Shown here piece by piece: positions 1-9,984 of a DNA stretch of 64,000 nt; positions within the stretch are counted from its first letter, which is position 1; every line of letters starts with the position of its first letter. The DNA comes from Blastomussa wellsi (taxonomy: Eukaryota > Cnidaria > Anthozoa > Scleractinia > Plerogyridae), in contig OX393570.1 in assembly GCA_947652115.1 (NCBI GenBank), forward strand, positions 11,130,337 to 11,194,336. Reading direction: 5' to 3'. Both the position numbers and the translations under genes were made by a program. The notes under the pieces were generated by a model. It was not told where the DNA came from. It searched no databases and saw only the letters and a program-made list of their open reading frames with translations.

Positions 1-137
1 AATTTTTGCAATTGCGACTTCAAGTCAGCGATTTCCTGTTCCAAATCTGTGATCCTTTTGTTTTGGCCGGCGATGGCTTCCGCCAAGTCATGATTACAAG
101 ATTTAATTTCTGACTCACTCGAGTTCAAAGCCTCCAT
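1..137 (-). CDS. Partial coiled-coil protein, possibly non-LTR retrotransposon ORF1
   Basis: A minus-strand frame is open from a methionine codon at 135-137 to the window edge, so the gene is cut off at its C-terminal side. The visible 45 residues are rich in Glu, Lys, Asn, Leu and Ile with a heptad-like pattern around 'RITDLEQEIADLKSQLQ', which predicts a coiled coil. Such coiled coils are typical of the ORF1 protein of L1-like and related non-LTR retrotransposons, and retroelement debris follows at 569-1645. A cellular coiled-coil protein would look the same. Only the coiled coil is seen; the retroelement link is inference. Confidence 0.35.
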   Translation of the reverse strand, partial: MEALNSSESEIKSCNHDLAEAIAGQNKRITDLEQEIADLKSQLQK

Positions 138-568
138 TTCAACATTGGGGCAAGTTGAGCCAATACTTCCATATGGTTTTCCATTTCAAACCTGGAGACA
201 CTCAGGAGAAGCATTCGATCTGTCTGGAACAAAACTTTGAGTCGCCTATTTAAAGTCTTTTCTTTCGTCTCGCTTGATGACACGAATCAATTTCTCTTTT
301 AACATGTTTTTGCTGGGAAATTGAAAATATGAAACTTTTGACCCGTCTTCTTCTCAGTAATCTTTCTTGGTGCATCCTGGAACGCAGAAATACGTGGGCA
401 TCTCTAAAGCACTCTATATTAAACGGGCATAAGCAAAACTTGACCTAAAACCCTCATATACGCTTTGTTTACGTTTTCGAGTGGCCTTTCTGGCCTCGTT
501 AGCATGCAAAATCGTTTCCAGGACCGCGCGCCATCCGCCATTATGAAAGTCGTGTATATGAGGTTCTC
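138..568. other. Non-coding stretch, no gene seen
   Basis: No convincing reading frame or RNA was found. The stretch has a short inverted similarity: 'accctcatatacgc' near 450 and 'gtgtatatgaggttc' near 552. It may be 5' untranslated sequence of the retroelement on either side. Confidence 0.3.
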
Positions 569-805
569 TTGGAAATTCCGGACCTTGTAAGCCTGAGTAA
601 GAGAAGACTTCTCGATATGTTTATTTTAGTTCACAAATCCTTTCAAACAGCAACACCTGCCTATATATCAGCGTTATTTACACTGAAAACCAACATTAAT
701 GGTCTTACAGGTATAAACAAGTTACAATTACAATGTGTCACCAGATCTTTCGGGAAAAATTCATCCAAATTTCTTGCGCCTAAAATATGGGATATTAAAC
801 CATGA
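569..805 (+). pseudogene. C-terminal end of a non-LTR reverse transcriptase
   Basis: The frame reads through the end of a reverse-transcriptase ORF of the CR1/L2 type. It has a 'FILVHKSFQ..TPAYISALF' stretch followed about 30 residues later by a terminal 'KFLAPKIWDIKP' block, the usual position of the S/A-K-x-W-N-x-L-P tail of these proteins. No RT catalytic motif precedes it, so this is a 5'-truncated copy, as is usual after incomplete reverse transcription. The first codon is only where the frame opens and is not a real start. Compare the fuller copy at 53508-55120. Confidence 0.5.
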
Positions 806-936
806 TCTTAGAACTACTACTAACACAACCTATTTTAGAAACTGTGGTGCTGCGTCGGTGGGAAGTATAACAATATAATTTGGTTTTATCAACTGGGTTG
901 ATAATGTCAATTGGCCACCGTAAAGAGATTCAAGAG

Positions 937-966
937 CTGACGTTTCGAGCGTTAGCCCTTCGTTGG
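937..966 (-). ncRNA. Degenerate hammerhead ribozyme core of a Penelope-like element
   Basis: On the minus strand the segment GGGCTAACGCTCGAAACGTC has a short stem II followed by the invariant GAAA and the GUC-side stem of a minimal hammerhead ribozyme. The catalytic CUGANGA box that should precede stem II reads CCAACGA here, so the copy should be inactive. Penelope-like retroelements are known to carry hammerheads in their terminal repeats, and a GIY-YIG domain of that element family lies just downstream at 1375-1641. The motif is seen directly; its inactivity is inferred. Confidence 0.55.
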
Positions 967-993
967 AGCAAATCAAGGAATTGTGCGCCGTGT

Positions 994-1645
994 GTTTATA
1001 TACAGAAAGATGGAACTTCGCTATTGGCTGGTGCCTGGTAACGTGAAAACTAAATTTTTTGAAAAATAAATTTTTGTTCTAGAGTTTTACGGCTTTCCGT
1101 GTTTCCTTGGTGAAGGGAAAGGCTGCAGACTGCCATATGTTGCTTAGAATGATTTGGGAGATTGAAGTGTCTTGCGACCAGTTGCGATGCATTTTTGTCG
1201 TCTTTCTCTACGTCACGAAGGTGTTCTTGGAATCGATCGCCAAGTCGTCTCCCTGTTTTGCCGATGTATAACTTTTTGCAAAGAGTGCAAGTTATACAGT
1301 AGATGGCATTGGCATTGTTTTTATATACAGAAAGATGGAACTTCGCTATTGGCTGGTGCCTGGTAACGTGAAAACTAAATTTTTTGAAAAATAAATTTTT
1401 GTTCTAGAGTTTTACGGCTTTCCGTGTTTCCTTGGTGAAGGGAAAGGCTGCAGACTGCCATATGTTGCTTAGAATGATTTGGGAGATTGAAGTGTCTTGC
1501 GACCAGTTGCGATGCATTTTTGTCGTCTTTCTCTACGTCACGAAGTTGTTCTCGGAATCGGTCGCCAAGTCGTCTCCCTGTTTCGCCGATGTATAACTTT
1601 TTGCAAAGAGTGCAAGTTATACAGTAGATGGCATTGGCCATCTAC
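994..1645. repeat. 326-bp direct tandem duplication (994-1319 and 1320-1645)
   Basis: The sequence starting 'ttatatacagaaagatggaa' occurs at about 995 and again at 1321, and both copies continue in register to 'cagtagatggcattgg'. Both cover the 3' coding end and 3' untranslated region of a Penelope-like element. The copies differ by a few substitutions, such as gttcttggaatcg versus gttctcggaatcg. Head-to-tail partial duplication is a known habit of Penelope-like elements. Confidence 0.85.
1375..1641 (-). pseudogene. Penelope-like element GIY-YIG endonuclease domain
   Basis: The minus-strand frame has a CxxC pair ('CITCTLC'), then 'KLYIGETGRRLGDRFREQ' and, after about 25 residues, 'VARHFNLPNHS'. 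This is the layout of the GIY-YIG nuclease at the C-terminus of Penelope-like retroelement proteins: Cys-rich entry, Y-I-G core, catalytic Arg in the 'GRRLGDR' helix and a downstream H-x-N/P-x-H segment. The enzyme nicks target DNA to prime reverse transcription. No reverse transcriptase is attached, so this is a truncated fragment. A second, more mutated copy of the domain lies in the upstream tandem repeat. Confidence 0.75.
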
Positions 1646-1714
1646 CTGTGACTTCGGACTTTGAACACTACACATGTATAAAAACTGTTATGTTAGATAA
1701 GAGCAAAACAGAAT

Positions 1715-2119
1715 TTGAACTTGGGAATTAATTCATTTATTCTTGGATCCTTGCGAAAGTTGCAATTTATTCCTCTCTCGTTACGCAGAAAAACAAATGA
1801 AACAGGAGACATTGTAAATCAAGAAACATTGTATTGTGATTTAGATCGAATTCCTTTCACGAAAACGAATGAAAATGTGAAACATCACCATTCACACAAA
1901 ATGTTTAAGAACAATGAACGTTGGTTTCATAGAGAGTGTATGATGCATAATCTCGCTGACAACCATGGACACTGTTTCCTGTGTGCAACATATTTCGATC
2001 CAGAAACTGGACGTAATGACTTTTGTCACTTCTTTTATCCCAGAGATGAAAAGTTCAATGAAATCAAAAAGTTACCGTTTTGTGATGAAGACAAATTGGT
2101 TGTTCATTTTCTTGTTTGA
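1715..2119 (+). pseudogene. Cysteine/histidine-rich module 0 of the Block A array
   Basis: The first recognisable member of a family repeated through 4.65 kb. Residues run 'LYCDLDRIPF', then 'WFHREC', then 'CFLC', then an acidic tail, so potential zinc ligands are spaced as in the later modules (W-x-H-x-x-C followed by CxxC). No F-box-like motif is visible at its start and no ATG begins the frame, so the 5' part is missing or lies in another exon. I do not recognise an outside homologue. It could be a treble-clef or LIM-like zinc domain, which is inference from Cys/His spacing. Confidence 0.45.
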
Positions 2120-2151
2120 AATAAAATCACTCGTTGTCCACCTCTTTTCAG

Positions 2152-2744
2152 ATTCAAAGTCACTGGGATAAGTTACCTAACAAAATGAAAATCAAAATTC
2201 AATGGAAAGCAGACTACCTCCATGCCATTGATCGGTTAGGAATGAGTGAAGGTGTCCAGTAAACTCATGGCTGGCAAAGGTACCCCCAACAAATGGAAAG
2301 TTTGCGTGGCATATTGGTGATTGGGCAGATTTAAATATGCTTTTTTCTCCTTGTTATCATTGCGATCTATTTTCCAAAGGCTACGAGACAAAAGTGAATT
2401 GGCGAGGTAACATTCGTTTACCCATAGAGACATTAAACCCTTGGACATATGATCACAAATACTCACTTCCATACGATCTGGTGGGTCTCAAAAACCCACG
2501 AGACAGAGACAAAATGATATGGATTCACAGATCTTGCCAATTTGATCATTATCTCGTTCAGAAAGTGAGTAGAGGAGAAAACACAAATGCATTTTTTTGT
2601 ACAGAATGTAATTTGTTTCATCACGGAAAAGAAGATGCCAAAATGATAATGGGTAGATTTGAATTGTTCGACGAATTCTGTGAAAGATACTGTAAAAGCT
2701 ACAAAAATATTGTACAAAATAGTCAATCATTGGAAAGAAGGTGA
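2152..2744 (+). pseudogene. Block A module 1: F-box-like motif plus Cys/His zinc-type domain
   Basis: A pyrimidine-rich acceptor ends in AG at 2150-2151. The next codons read IQS then 'HWDKLPNKMKIKIQWKAD', the family signature. A frameshift follows near 2230-2340. The downstream part (from 2337) has 'CYHCDLF', 'WIHRSC' and 'FFCTECNLF', that is CxxC, HxxC and CxxC. The W-x-x-LP core followed by an amphipathic helix resembles an F-box, which in other proteins recruits Skp1/cullin ubiquitin ligases. That role is inference only. The reading frame upstream of the motif hits a stop inside the acceptor region and has no ATG. Confidence 0.5.
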
Positions 2745-2765
2745 TGATTTTCCTTTTCATCGCAG

Positions 2766-3123
2766 ATAATCAGTCATTGGGATATTCTTCCCATCGAAAT
2801 ACAACAAAAGATACAACGGAAAGCAGATCGTTTGATGATTGAGACAAAACGTACATTCAAATGTTGGTTGTTCTCATTGCGGATTCTTCATCAATATGAG
2901 ACATCGCATAGATGAAGAAGGAAATTTCAAGAGGAACAGATTCGTATTTGGAAAAAGTTACCGCAACTTTGGTCATTACAAATATTTAAATCACATTTGG
3001 GACATTGATCGTTTACCTTCTCGCATGATTGACCGGAGTGGGGAAAAAATAACATCGTGGAAACAATACATTCGTACCGTGACCGAGGAAGAATGTGTAA
3101 CATTTGGCAACGAAGGATTATAG
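2766..3123 (+). pseudogene. Block A module 2: F-box-like motif plus CxxCGxF domain
   Basis: After the acceptor 'ccttttcatcgcag' (AG at 2764-2765) the frame reads IIS then 'HWDILPIEIQQKIQRKAD'. Stop codons lie in the same frame inside the acceptor, so the motif can only be translated after splicing. A frameshift near 2850 leads to 'CSHCGFFINMRHRIDEEGNF' and 'IWDIDRLPSRMID', the second half of the family. A potential 25-nt intron (GTGATG...CAG) separates this module from module 1. Function unknown. Confidence 0.5.
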
Positions 3124-3167
3124 ATACATCCAGATTGCATTTTACCCTATCACATTTCTATTCGCAG

Positions 3168-3612
3168 GGAATGGGAGTTAACCCATTGGATCGATTACCA
3201 GACGAACTGAAACGAATCATACAGCGACAAGCTGATCAAATCATGATCAATATCATTCACCATTCACCATATTGGCCTGCTTTGGTTACTTCCTTGGATC
3301 CTTGTATTTATTTTCATAGTTTCATACACTATCATTCAATGGAAAAACCTCCATCGTGTCTATGGCTCAAATCGCGTTTACCTTGGCACTTTTACCCAAC
3401 AGAGGGAAGATATGTATCTGCATTTTACGTTGACAAATTTGAACAAGCAAACTTATCACCCAAAACAGAATCAAGATGGATCCATTGCTATTGCATCGGA
3501 AATCACTTTTTATCCTCAAACTTTTCATACACACCATAGTGATTACATTTCTGTTTGCAGAAAGCGGGAGTCAATCATTACGAGATTAAAAAGAATGTTT
3601 TCTATCTGTTAA
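3168..3612 (+). pseudogene. Block A module 3: divergent F-box-like module
   Basis: The acceptor 'catttctattcgcag' (AG at 3166-3167) is followed in phase 0 by GMGV and 'NPLDRLPDELKRIIQRQAD', the most divergent copy of the signature (HW replaced by PL). The tail is poorly conserved and the Cys pairs are not clear. The frame breaks near 3540. It is placed in the family by position, by the LP-(D/E)-EL-K spacing and by its acceptor. Confidence 0.4.
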
Positions 3613-3615
3613 CAG

Positions 3616-3998
3616 ATTAGTCTATGGGATTTTCTACCGGAAGAGATCAAACTAAAGATTTTGTGGATCGCAGATAAAATGGAACGCAAATTGGAACATC
3701 GCGGATCAAGACACTATTTAAGAAACTATACAAAACCATGTGCCACATGCGGTTTGTTCTTGGACATAATAACAATAAACAAAAACAAAAGGGGAGAAAT
3801 CTATGTTTACCGCGCAATATTCTTCATTTCGATCGCATGCCTAACATAAAGAATGAATTGGATCGAGAAGATTGGCATCACTACGATTGCATAAAAGATC
3901 GTTTTCATCCCATGGTGCAACATGACTTTCAACGCTATCGTCAAAAGCAAAACATAAGAAGAAGGAAAACCATAGTCACTTTGTCTTTCGCTTATTAA
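3616..3998 (+). pseudogene. Block A module 4: F-box-like motif plus CxxCGLF domain
   Basis: After 'ttctatctgttaacag' the frame reads IS then 'LWDFLPEEIKLKILWIAD'. About 25 residues on comes 'CATCGLFLD', the CxxCGxF element. A frameshift near 3790-3850 leads to 'LHFDRMPNI' and 'WHHYDC', matching the D-R-(L/M)-P and W-x-H-x-x-C elements of modules 0-2. The order is therefore complete, but not in one frame. Confidence 0.5.
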
Positions 3999-4022
3999 TT
4001 GACTTTTTCGGTCTTTTCACAG

Positions 4023-4375
4023 AGTCATTGGAATTTTCTGCCAGAAGAAATCAAACGAAAAATTCAATGGCTTTCGGATGAATCGCATGTAACAGACAAA
4101 CTTAAATACAACGATCGATTTTGGTACAAGTTACACGAACGTTTAACTCCTTGTCAACTTTGTGGTCACTTCATGGACACAAGAAACAGAATGGAACCAT
4201 CAGGGAACTTTAAACAAGGGGATGTATTCACTATCATGTGTAGGATAGCTCATCAGACATTCGGGCTTTATCTGCATATAAATCAATGGGAATATTGGCA
4301 TGGATACACGGATAGGGTCATGTTTTTTTTATCAATAATGGGAATTCCCTTCGAACACACATGTTTTGATTGCAG
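4023..4375 (+). pseudogene. Block A module 5: best preserved F-box-like/CxxCG module
   Basis: The acceptor 'ttcggtcttttcacag' (AG at 4021-4022) is followed by S then 'HWNFLPEEIKRKIQWLSD'. About 30 residues later comes 'CQLCGHFMDTRNRMEPSGNF', close to module 2. The frame stays open to about 4375. No ATG precedes the motif; a TAA sits in frame near 4000. This copy shows the arrangement best: splice acceptor, F-box-like helix, then CxxCG. Confidence 0.55.
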
Positions 4376-4659
4376 GTAAGAAGTCACTGGGATGCATTAC
4401 CAGAAGAATTGAAAAGATACATTCAATGGAAAGCAGATCTAATGCATGTAAAAGAGAAAAAGAAAATGTAGACAAAAACACTGAATACTTTCAGCTATTG
4501 TCGGCGTTGCAGTTTTTTTCTGGAAACGTGACACAGGCTTTGGAAAAATGGAGATATATGGGGAAACCCCATATTTATTGACCACACATGGCAAATACCA
4601 TCCATGTGTCATATCAAACCCAGTGAATCAAATTAGCATCACAATTATTGTTGTCTTGA
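4376..4659 (+). pseudogene. Block A module 6: F-box-like motif with degraded tail
   Basis: After 'catgttttgattgcag' the frame reads VRS then 'HWDALPEELKRYIQWKAD' and stops about ten residues later. The tail in other frames keeps only scraps. The first exon bases are GTAAGA, so the acceptor is followed at once by a donor-like sequence, the only such case in the array. This is the last module before the polymerase gene. Confidence 0.45.
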
Positions 4660-4685
4660 CATGATTGAAGACTGATGACGACACC

Positions 4686-7600
4686 ATGAACGAAGCGGCA
4701 AGAGAATGGGAACACGGATTTGATTTCATTTTAACTCCACACGTGGACAGACAATTGAGACGATTTGATTTACATCACAGAAATTACACGGCGCGATTGG
4801 CACAGCACGGTGGTGCATTGGTCAACTTGGACAGAGCCATTTTGCCGGGACAAATCGAGGAAGCCTTGCAACGCAGCATTAACAAACAAACATTAGAAGA
4901 CTCAGAAGTACGACCCGACGATCATTTGCTGATCAACATCAACGCCAACAGACTGAGAAATGCTTGTTATTCCAGATGAGTGCAAGTACGTGATTGGAGA
5001 AACAATACGTTGATCGCTCGCACCGTTTTGGAAGAATTAAGCAGACTGTTAAACTCCAACGAGAATTTCAGAATGGACGATATGTTCAACTTGAACATTT
5101 CTCACATAAAAGCCACTGGGATGGGAAGCGGACGAAAAAAACTTGGAACGGATCACATTGAGAAACTCTTAAACGATAAAAAGTCAGTGATCAAAATCGA
5201 AAACACGGACAAACTGTGTTGCGCCAGAGCTTTGGCCACCACCAAAGCTTACCGTGATCTAGGTAGCAGACACAGCACTTACAAGAGTTAACACATGGGC
5301 AAATCAATACAAGAACGACAAGCCAAAGAATTACACGCCTCGGCTCGAGTACCCGAAGGACCCTTCGGCTTGACTGAAATTAAACAATTTCAGACTTACC
5401 TGAAAGAGTACCAGATTGTGGTGGTTTCTGTGGATCATGGTTACCAAATCATTTTCAAAGGGCCTGACCAACCGAGGACAAACTCCTTGTCTTGATCAAA
5501 GTGGGAGAACATTAGCATGCGTGCAACTCGCTGAAAGGATTCTATGGTAAAGCACATTTCTGTCTAGAGTGCGAAAAATCCTTCGAGCGTGACAAATGGC
5601 GAAATCACAGATGTAAAGGAAAACAATGTCATGCCTGTCACCAATTGAATTGCCCAGATTTCATCAAAGCCGACAAAGGTACCAAAGCCATCGTTCCTTG
5701 CAACGAATGTGACCGCTCGTTCTTCGGAGACGCGTGTTTTGCTCTGCACAAGAAACAACAAGAAGAAAGCGGGAAAAAAGTGGAAAAAACACCAAGAACA
5801 GTGTTTCTCACATGCAAGGATGTATGGATGGCTCGCATGTAAGGATTGCAGCAAGACACTGACCCATTTCGAAATCGACATGGGTAGACACGTGTGCGGT
5901 CACAGTAAATGCCCTTCGTGCAAACGATACTTGAACTTATATCAACACACATGTTTCATTCAGAACCCAAAAGAAATGGAAGAAAAAAGAAAAAAGAGAA
6001 AGAGAAAAGCGGACGACAACTGAGAAAAACGAAGAAGAACCTCCGATTTTTGTGACTTGGGATGCTGAAGCCATGCAAGAAAGAGGAATTCACGTACCCA
6101 ATTTGATTTGCGCCATGACCTTGAACAGTAACTTGCAATACAAGTTTGAGGGTTCGACATGTGTGACAGACTTTCTCGACTGGTTACGAGAAATAGCCAT
6201 CGACAATAAAGACATTGCCATTGCTCACAATTTCAAAGGGTACGATTCCTATTTCATTTTGAACGAACTATACCGTCAAGTTATCTGTCCGGATCAATTA
6301 GTAAACGGAAGCAAGATTTTGTCGATGAAAGTCCATGACATTGAATTCAAGGACTCGATGTGGTTTCTTCAGATGCCGCTTTCTGCCTTCCCAAAATCCT
6401 TTGGACTGACGGAACAGAAAAAAGGGTTTTTCCCTCATTTCTTCAATATTCCAGACAACCAATCATACGTGGGTCCCATTCCGGCACATGATTATTATGA
6501 CCCGGGAGGTATGAAACCAGAAAGAAAAACGGAATTTGATGAATGGTACAAACAAATGAAAGAGGAGAAGTACCTACAAATTCTATGGTTGCTTCTATCA
6601 CGGTTGCCCCACTTGTTTTCCAAACCGATACCAGAAACACACCAAACTGGACGAACGCACCATGCACTAAGTGCACGAAACCACGCAACAACGAGCCGAT
6701 CAGATCCGACACGCAAGTTACCATCTCATGGAAATCTGGGAATGTCAATGGAACAATCTCAAAAAACGAGACACGGACATTCAAACCTACCTGAAATCTT
6801 TAAACTTGACGGAACGACTAGAACCCAGAGATGCCTTTTTCGGGGGGCAGAACCAATGCAGTCAAACTTCATCACAAGACGCAAGAGGATGAAAAGATCC
6901 ATTACGTGGATTTCATGTCACTTTATCCCTATGTCAACAAAACTGTGTTTATCCTGTAGGACATCCCGTCATCGTGCTAGAACCAGGGCACACAGATATA
7001 TCGAAGTTTTTCGGGCTTGCCAAATGCACTGTGTCACCACCCTACAGGTTGTACCACGCCGTCTTACCCTACCGCAACGGTGGAAAACTGACCTTCCCAT
7101 TATGCCGCACCTGCGTAGAAACGGAACAACCAAACCGTTAACAGAACGCAGCGCAAGTTGCAGTCACGCGCTTAAAGAGAACTCACTGGTACTTGGTGTA
7201 CCCCTGAATTAGAAGAAGCCGTGCGTCAAGGCTATGTGATCCAACACGTGCACGAAGTGTGGCATTTTCAAAACACGTGTGACATGTTGTTCAAATCATA
7301 CGTGAACACTTTCCTGAAAATCAAGCAAGCCAGCGGGTGGCCAAAACGGGTTGGAAACGATACAGAAAAACGCGTGAAATACATCACGGACTATGAGAAA
7401 AAGGAAGGAATCAAATTAGAACCGGACAAGATATAAGAAAATCCGGGTAAACGATCTCTAGCCAAAATGATGCTTAACTCCTTCTGGGGAAAGTACGGGC
7501 AACAAAGCAACAATACTCAAGTTCAAACGTACACCAGTCCAGCCCTATTCCATAAGTTGTTGGAAGACAACAGTAAGGAAATAAACGACATCCGCATTGT

Positions 7601-8246
7601 CAATAAGGAAATGATCGAAGTTGTCCACAAGTATCAAAGCAAGTGTGACCCCATTCAAGTGAACATAAACATTTTCGTGGCTTGCTTCACCACTTGCTGG
7701 GCAAGACTACGATTGTATCAAGAAGGTCTCTCAAAACTGAATCCTCTTCAGACTTTATACTTTGACACTGACTCCATCATTTATTCCCAGAAAGGAAATG
7801 AACCCATTTTACCGTTGGGTGATTTCCTAGGAGAATACACAGACGAATTGAAAGACCCGGAAGATTACATTGTAGAATTTGCTACTGATTACGGGTACTG
7901 AACCATGAAAGGAAAAGTAGAATGTAAGGTGTGTGGCTTCTCGCTGAACACACGCAGACAAGAACAATTAAACTTTGACATCCTAAAAGACAATGTCAAG
8001 GATGAAGTGACACAACCCTTAGAGGAAAAACAATGGCAGATTCCCGTCTTCAATCTATTCAAGATAACAAGAGACAATAAAACCAAACATTTAGAAACAA
8101 TGACCGAAATAAAACGTTACCAAATCGTTTTTGACAAACGAGTAGTGGATCCCATCACGTTTCACTCTTACCCATATGGCTATTACGAAGAATTTGAATG
8201 GGATGAACAAGATGAACTGAATTTGCAAAGTTTATTGCTTTGTTAA
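4686..8246 (+). pseudogene. Family B DNA polymerase (DNA_pol_B_2 type), broken
   Basis: An ATG at 4686 opens a protein of about 1,190 codons broken by stops and frameshifts (for example TGA at 4977-4979, and breaks near 5290, 5500, 5840, 6590, 7210 and 7440). In order it shows an N-terminal domain (also present at 56430-57335), a Cys/His-rich part at 5560-5960 with several CxxC pairs, the 3'-5' exonuclease motifs 'WDAEAM' (about 6060) and 'IAHNFKGYD' (about 6220), motif A 'DFMSLYPY' near 6920 in another frame, motif B 'NSFWGKYG' (about 7475) and motif C 'YFDTDS' (about 7765). DxD residues and exonuclease acids are present. These are hallmarks of protein-primed-type polymerases of Polintons and relatives, which copy element DNA. 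It is a different lineage from the polymerase at 44761-52789. Confidence 0.8.
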
Positions 8247-8286
8247 GACTTTCGGGAATGGTATCATTGGTAATCATTACAACCCG

Positions 8287-8472
8287 TCACTGGCTGTTTG
8301 GCTTTTGCTGGCGGACATACTCCAACCAATCTGTCTCCTCCATGTGCTGCAGCACTCTCTGTAGGTCATTCTCGTTAGCCACCAGCGACTGTAAACGTCC
8401 ACAAACTTGCCACCATGTTGTTGTGATCGGATTTGATGCCAGTTCTTCTTCTCTTCGTACATCACATCTCAA
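8287..8472 (-). other. Unrecognised minus-strand frame, possible Polinton gene 3' end
   Basis: The frame is acidic and ends 'EETDWLEYVRQQKPNSQ'. A strongly charged, tryptophan-containing C-terminus does not look like random sequence, and the capsid fragment at 8938-9360 lies upstream on the same strand. I do not recognise the protein. It could also be noise. Confidence 0.2.
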
Positions 8473-8574
8473 CGTCTCGCTTGAAATGAGGTGCTAAATG
8501 CTCCTTCAAGTATCGTCCTCCTTCTTTTCATAAAAAAAGACAAAAAATCACAATAAACAAACAACACTTCGCTC

Positions 8575-8810
8575 GTTCAGTTATTGCATGACATTGAACT
8601 GAGTGACTTTTCATTCCTTACATTGAACTCATTATTGCGTGACACTTTAGTTATTGCACGACATGTATATTTGTGTGACCATTAAAAGTTATTTGAATTC
8701 GTTCAGTTATTGGGTGACATTGAACTGAGTGACTTTTCACTCCTTACATTGAACTCGTTATTGCGTTACATGCTATATTTGTGTGACCATTAAAATTTAT
8801 TTGAATTCAA
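8575..8810. repeat. Two-copy direct repeat, about 126 bp
   Basis: The sequence 'gttcagttattg' with downstream 'tgacattgaactgagtgact' occurs at 8575 and 8701, and both copies continue to 'tgtgtgaccattaaaa'. The repeated phrases 'ttattgcgtgac' and 'ttattgcacgac' suggest an older, shorter unit inside. It lies between the end of Block A and the capsid fragment of Block B. Confidence 0.75.
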
Positions 8811-8937
8811 ATACTGTCTTCTGATTGGTTCATGGGTTGTGTCATTTTTGCTTACGCAATTTGCGGTTTAGAAAAGTCACGTGTTTGAAATGTGGCTCTC
8901 TGATTGGTCCATTCAAATTATACTTGATTCTGATTGG

Positions 8938-9360
8938 TCAGTTGTCAAACCATAGGCTCTTACTACTGGTAACAACCTTGTCTCGCATCATGTGGTCGTA
9001 CATGAACTCCTTGCCGGAGGAATAGATGCTGCTCGCTTCTGCCAGAGTCTTGCTTCTGATCATTTCGTACTCGAGCTGGATGTTTGTCAGCTTGTACACC
9101 AGTTTTGTTGTATCAGAACCCATCACCACTTGTGATGCTGGTGCGAGTGTCAGCTCAAACAAGAGGTCGTAGTAAAGAGCTTGAGGGTAAATGACACCAT
9201 GATTAGTCAAGATCTGGAGGTCAAGTCTAATTCGGAATTTTGTTCCGAAAACCTTGTTCAGCGTGTTTTCGTTGGTGACACCCAAGGTTTTCTTGTCACT
9301 CAAGCCAGATCAGATCTTGCAGAGGTCTTCGCTGCGAATACTGTAGAGCAGAGTTGGCGG
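8938..9360 (-). pseudogene. Polinton major capsid protein fragment (Block B)
   Basis: The minus-strand frame contains 'NKVFGTKFRIRLDLQILTNH', 'PQALYYDLLFELTLAPASQV' and 'YKLTNIQLEYEMIRSKTLAE', which align almost residue for residue with the middle of the Block C major capsid gene at 39808-40976. The family forms double jelly-roll hexon-like capsomers in Polintons. A TGA interrupts the frame near 9313; the matching 'RSEDLCKI' lies just upstream of it in frame. Both ends of the gene are missing. Several residues differ from the Block C copy, so this is a separate element, not a recent duplicate. Confidence 0.8.
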
Positions 9361-9794
9361 ATCTCGAGAAGCAAATGAAAAATAAAGAAAAGGCACAAGC
9401 AAAGGTTGACAAATGTCGGGTAAACATCACTGCCAAAGTGAAAGGAAGAAACGAAATGGAAGACAGATTCTCAAACTCATTAACTTTTCATACAGTTATA
9501 TACCAATTGGAGTGCCCCATTTTGGTCAGGTGCATGTATCTTGATACCCAATGAAAATCTAGATCAAGATTACTCCAGTTAGTTCAAAAACGGATGAAAA
9601 CACTGATCAAGAAACTTGAATTTTAATTAGTTACTTAATGTGAAGCCCTTCTCGAACGCCATCCTTCATCTCGGCATCTAAGCAACGTCGGAACAGGACA
9701 AACCCGAAAAAGAGAAAAACAACACACCACATTCAATTTCAAAAACAGTGCATTTTAAAATTCTGAACAATGCGGTCTAAAAGTTGTCAATTAC
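9361..9794. other. Non-coding stretch, no gene seen
   Basis: Apart from a Lys/Glu-rich open stretch at 9354-9500 of no recognisable family, nothing stands out. The base composition is like that of host spacers. Confidence 0.3.
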
Positions 9795-9976
9795 CTTTTG
9801 TCACTAGCGTCAAGAGGATTCAAAGCTTTGGATCCATTTTTCCCCTCCAAATAACGCTTGAGAGCAAAAATGATACCATAAACAGTCTTGCGAAGGTATC
9901 TTCCACCGGACTTTTTAGCTACCTCCATCATGAATTTTGACAACCAAAGAAGATTTAGGAACGCAAAATCATTCAA
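9795..9976 (-). pseudogene. Exon fragment of a Crypton-type tyrosine recombinase (DUF3504-like)
   Basis: The minus-strand frame reads 'FLNLLWLSKFMMEVAKKSGG', then 'RYLRKTVYGIIFALKRYLEG', then a short acidic tail. This matches the N-terminal helical region of Crypton-derived recombinases and the KIAA1958/ZMYM-like host proteins (W-L-x-x-F-x-x-E-x-x-K-x-x-G, then L-Y-x-I-x-x-x-L-x-R-Y-L). The exon ends in AAAAG followed by GTAATT, a good donor site, so it was once spliced. No catalytic domain is visible nearby. It could be a transposon fragment or an exon of a domesticated gene. Confidence 0.5.
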
Positions 9977-9984
9977 ATCTGGAC

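Noticed and set aside
5564..5952. Two minus-strand frames of about 105 residues
   Set aside because: They are antisense shadows of the Cys/His-rich part of the Block A polymerase.
6443..6784. 113-residue minus-strand frame
   Set aside because: It is antisense to the Block A polymerase and has no motif.
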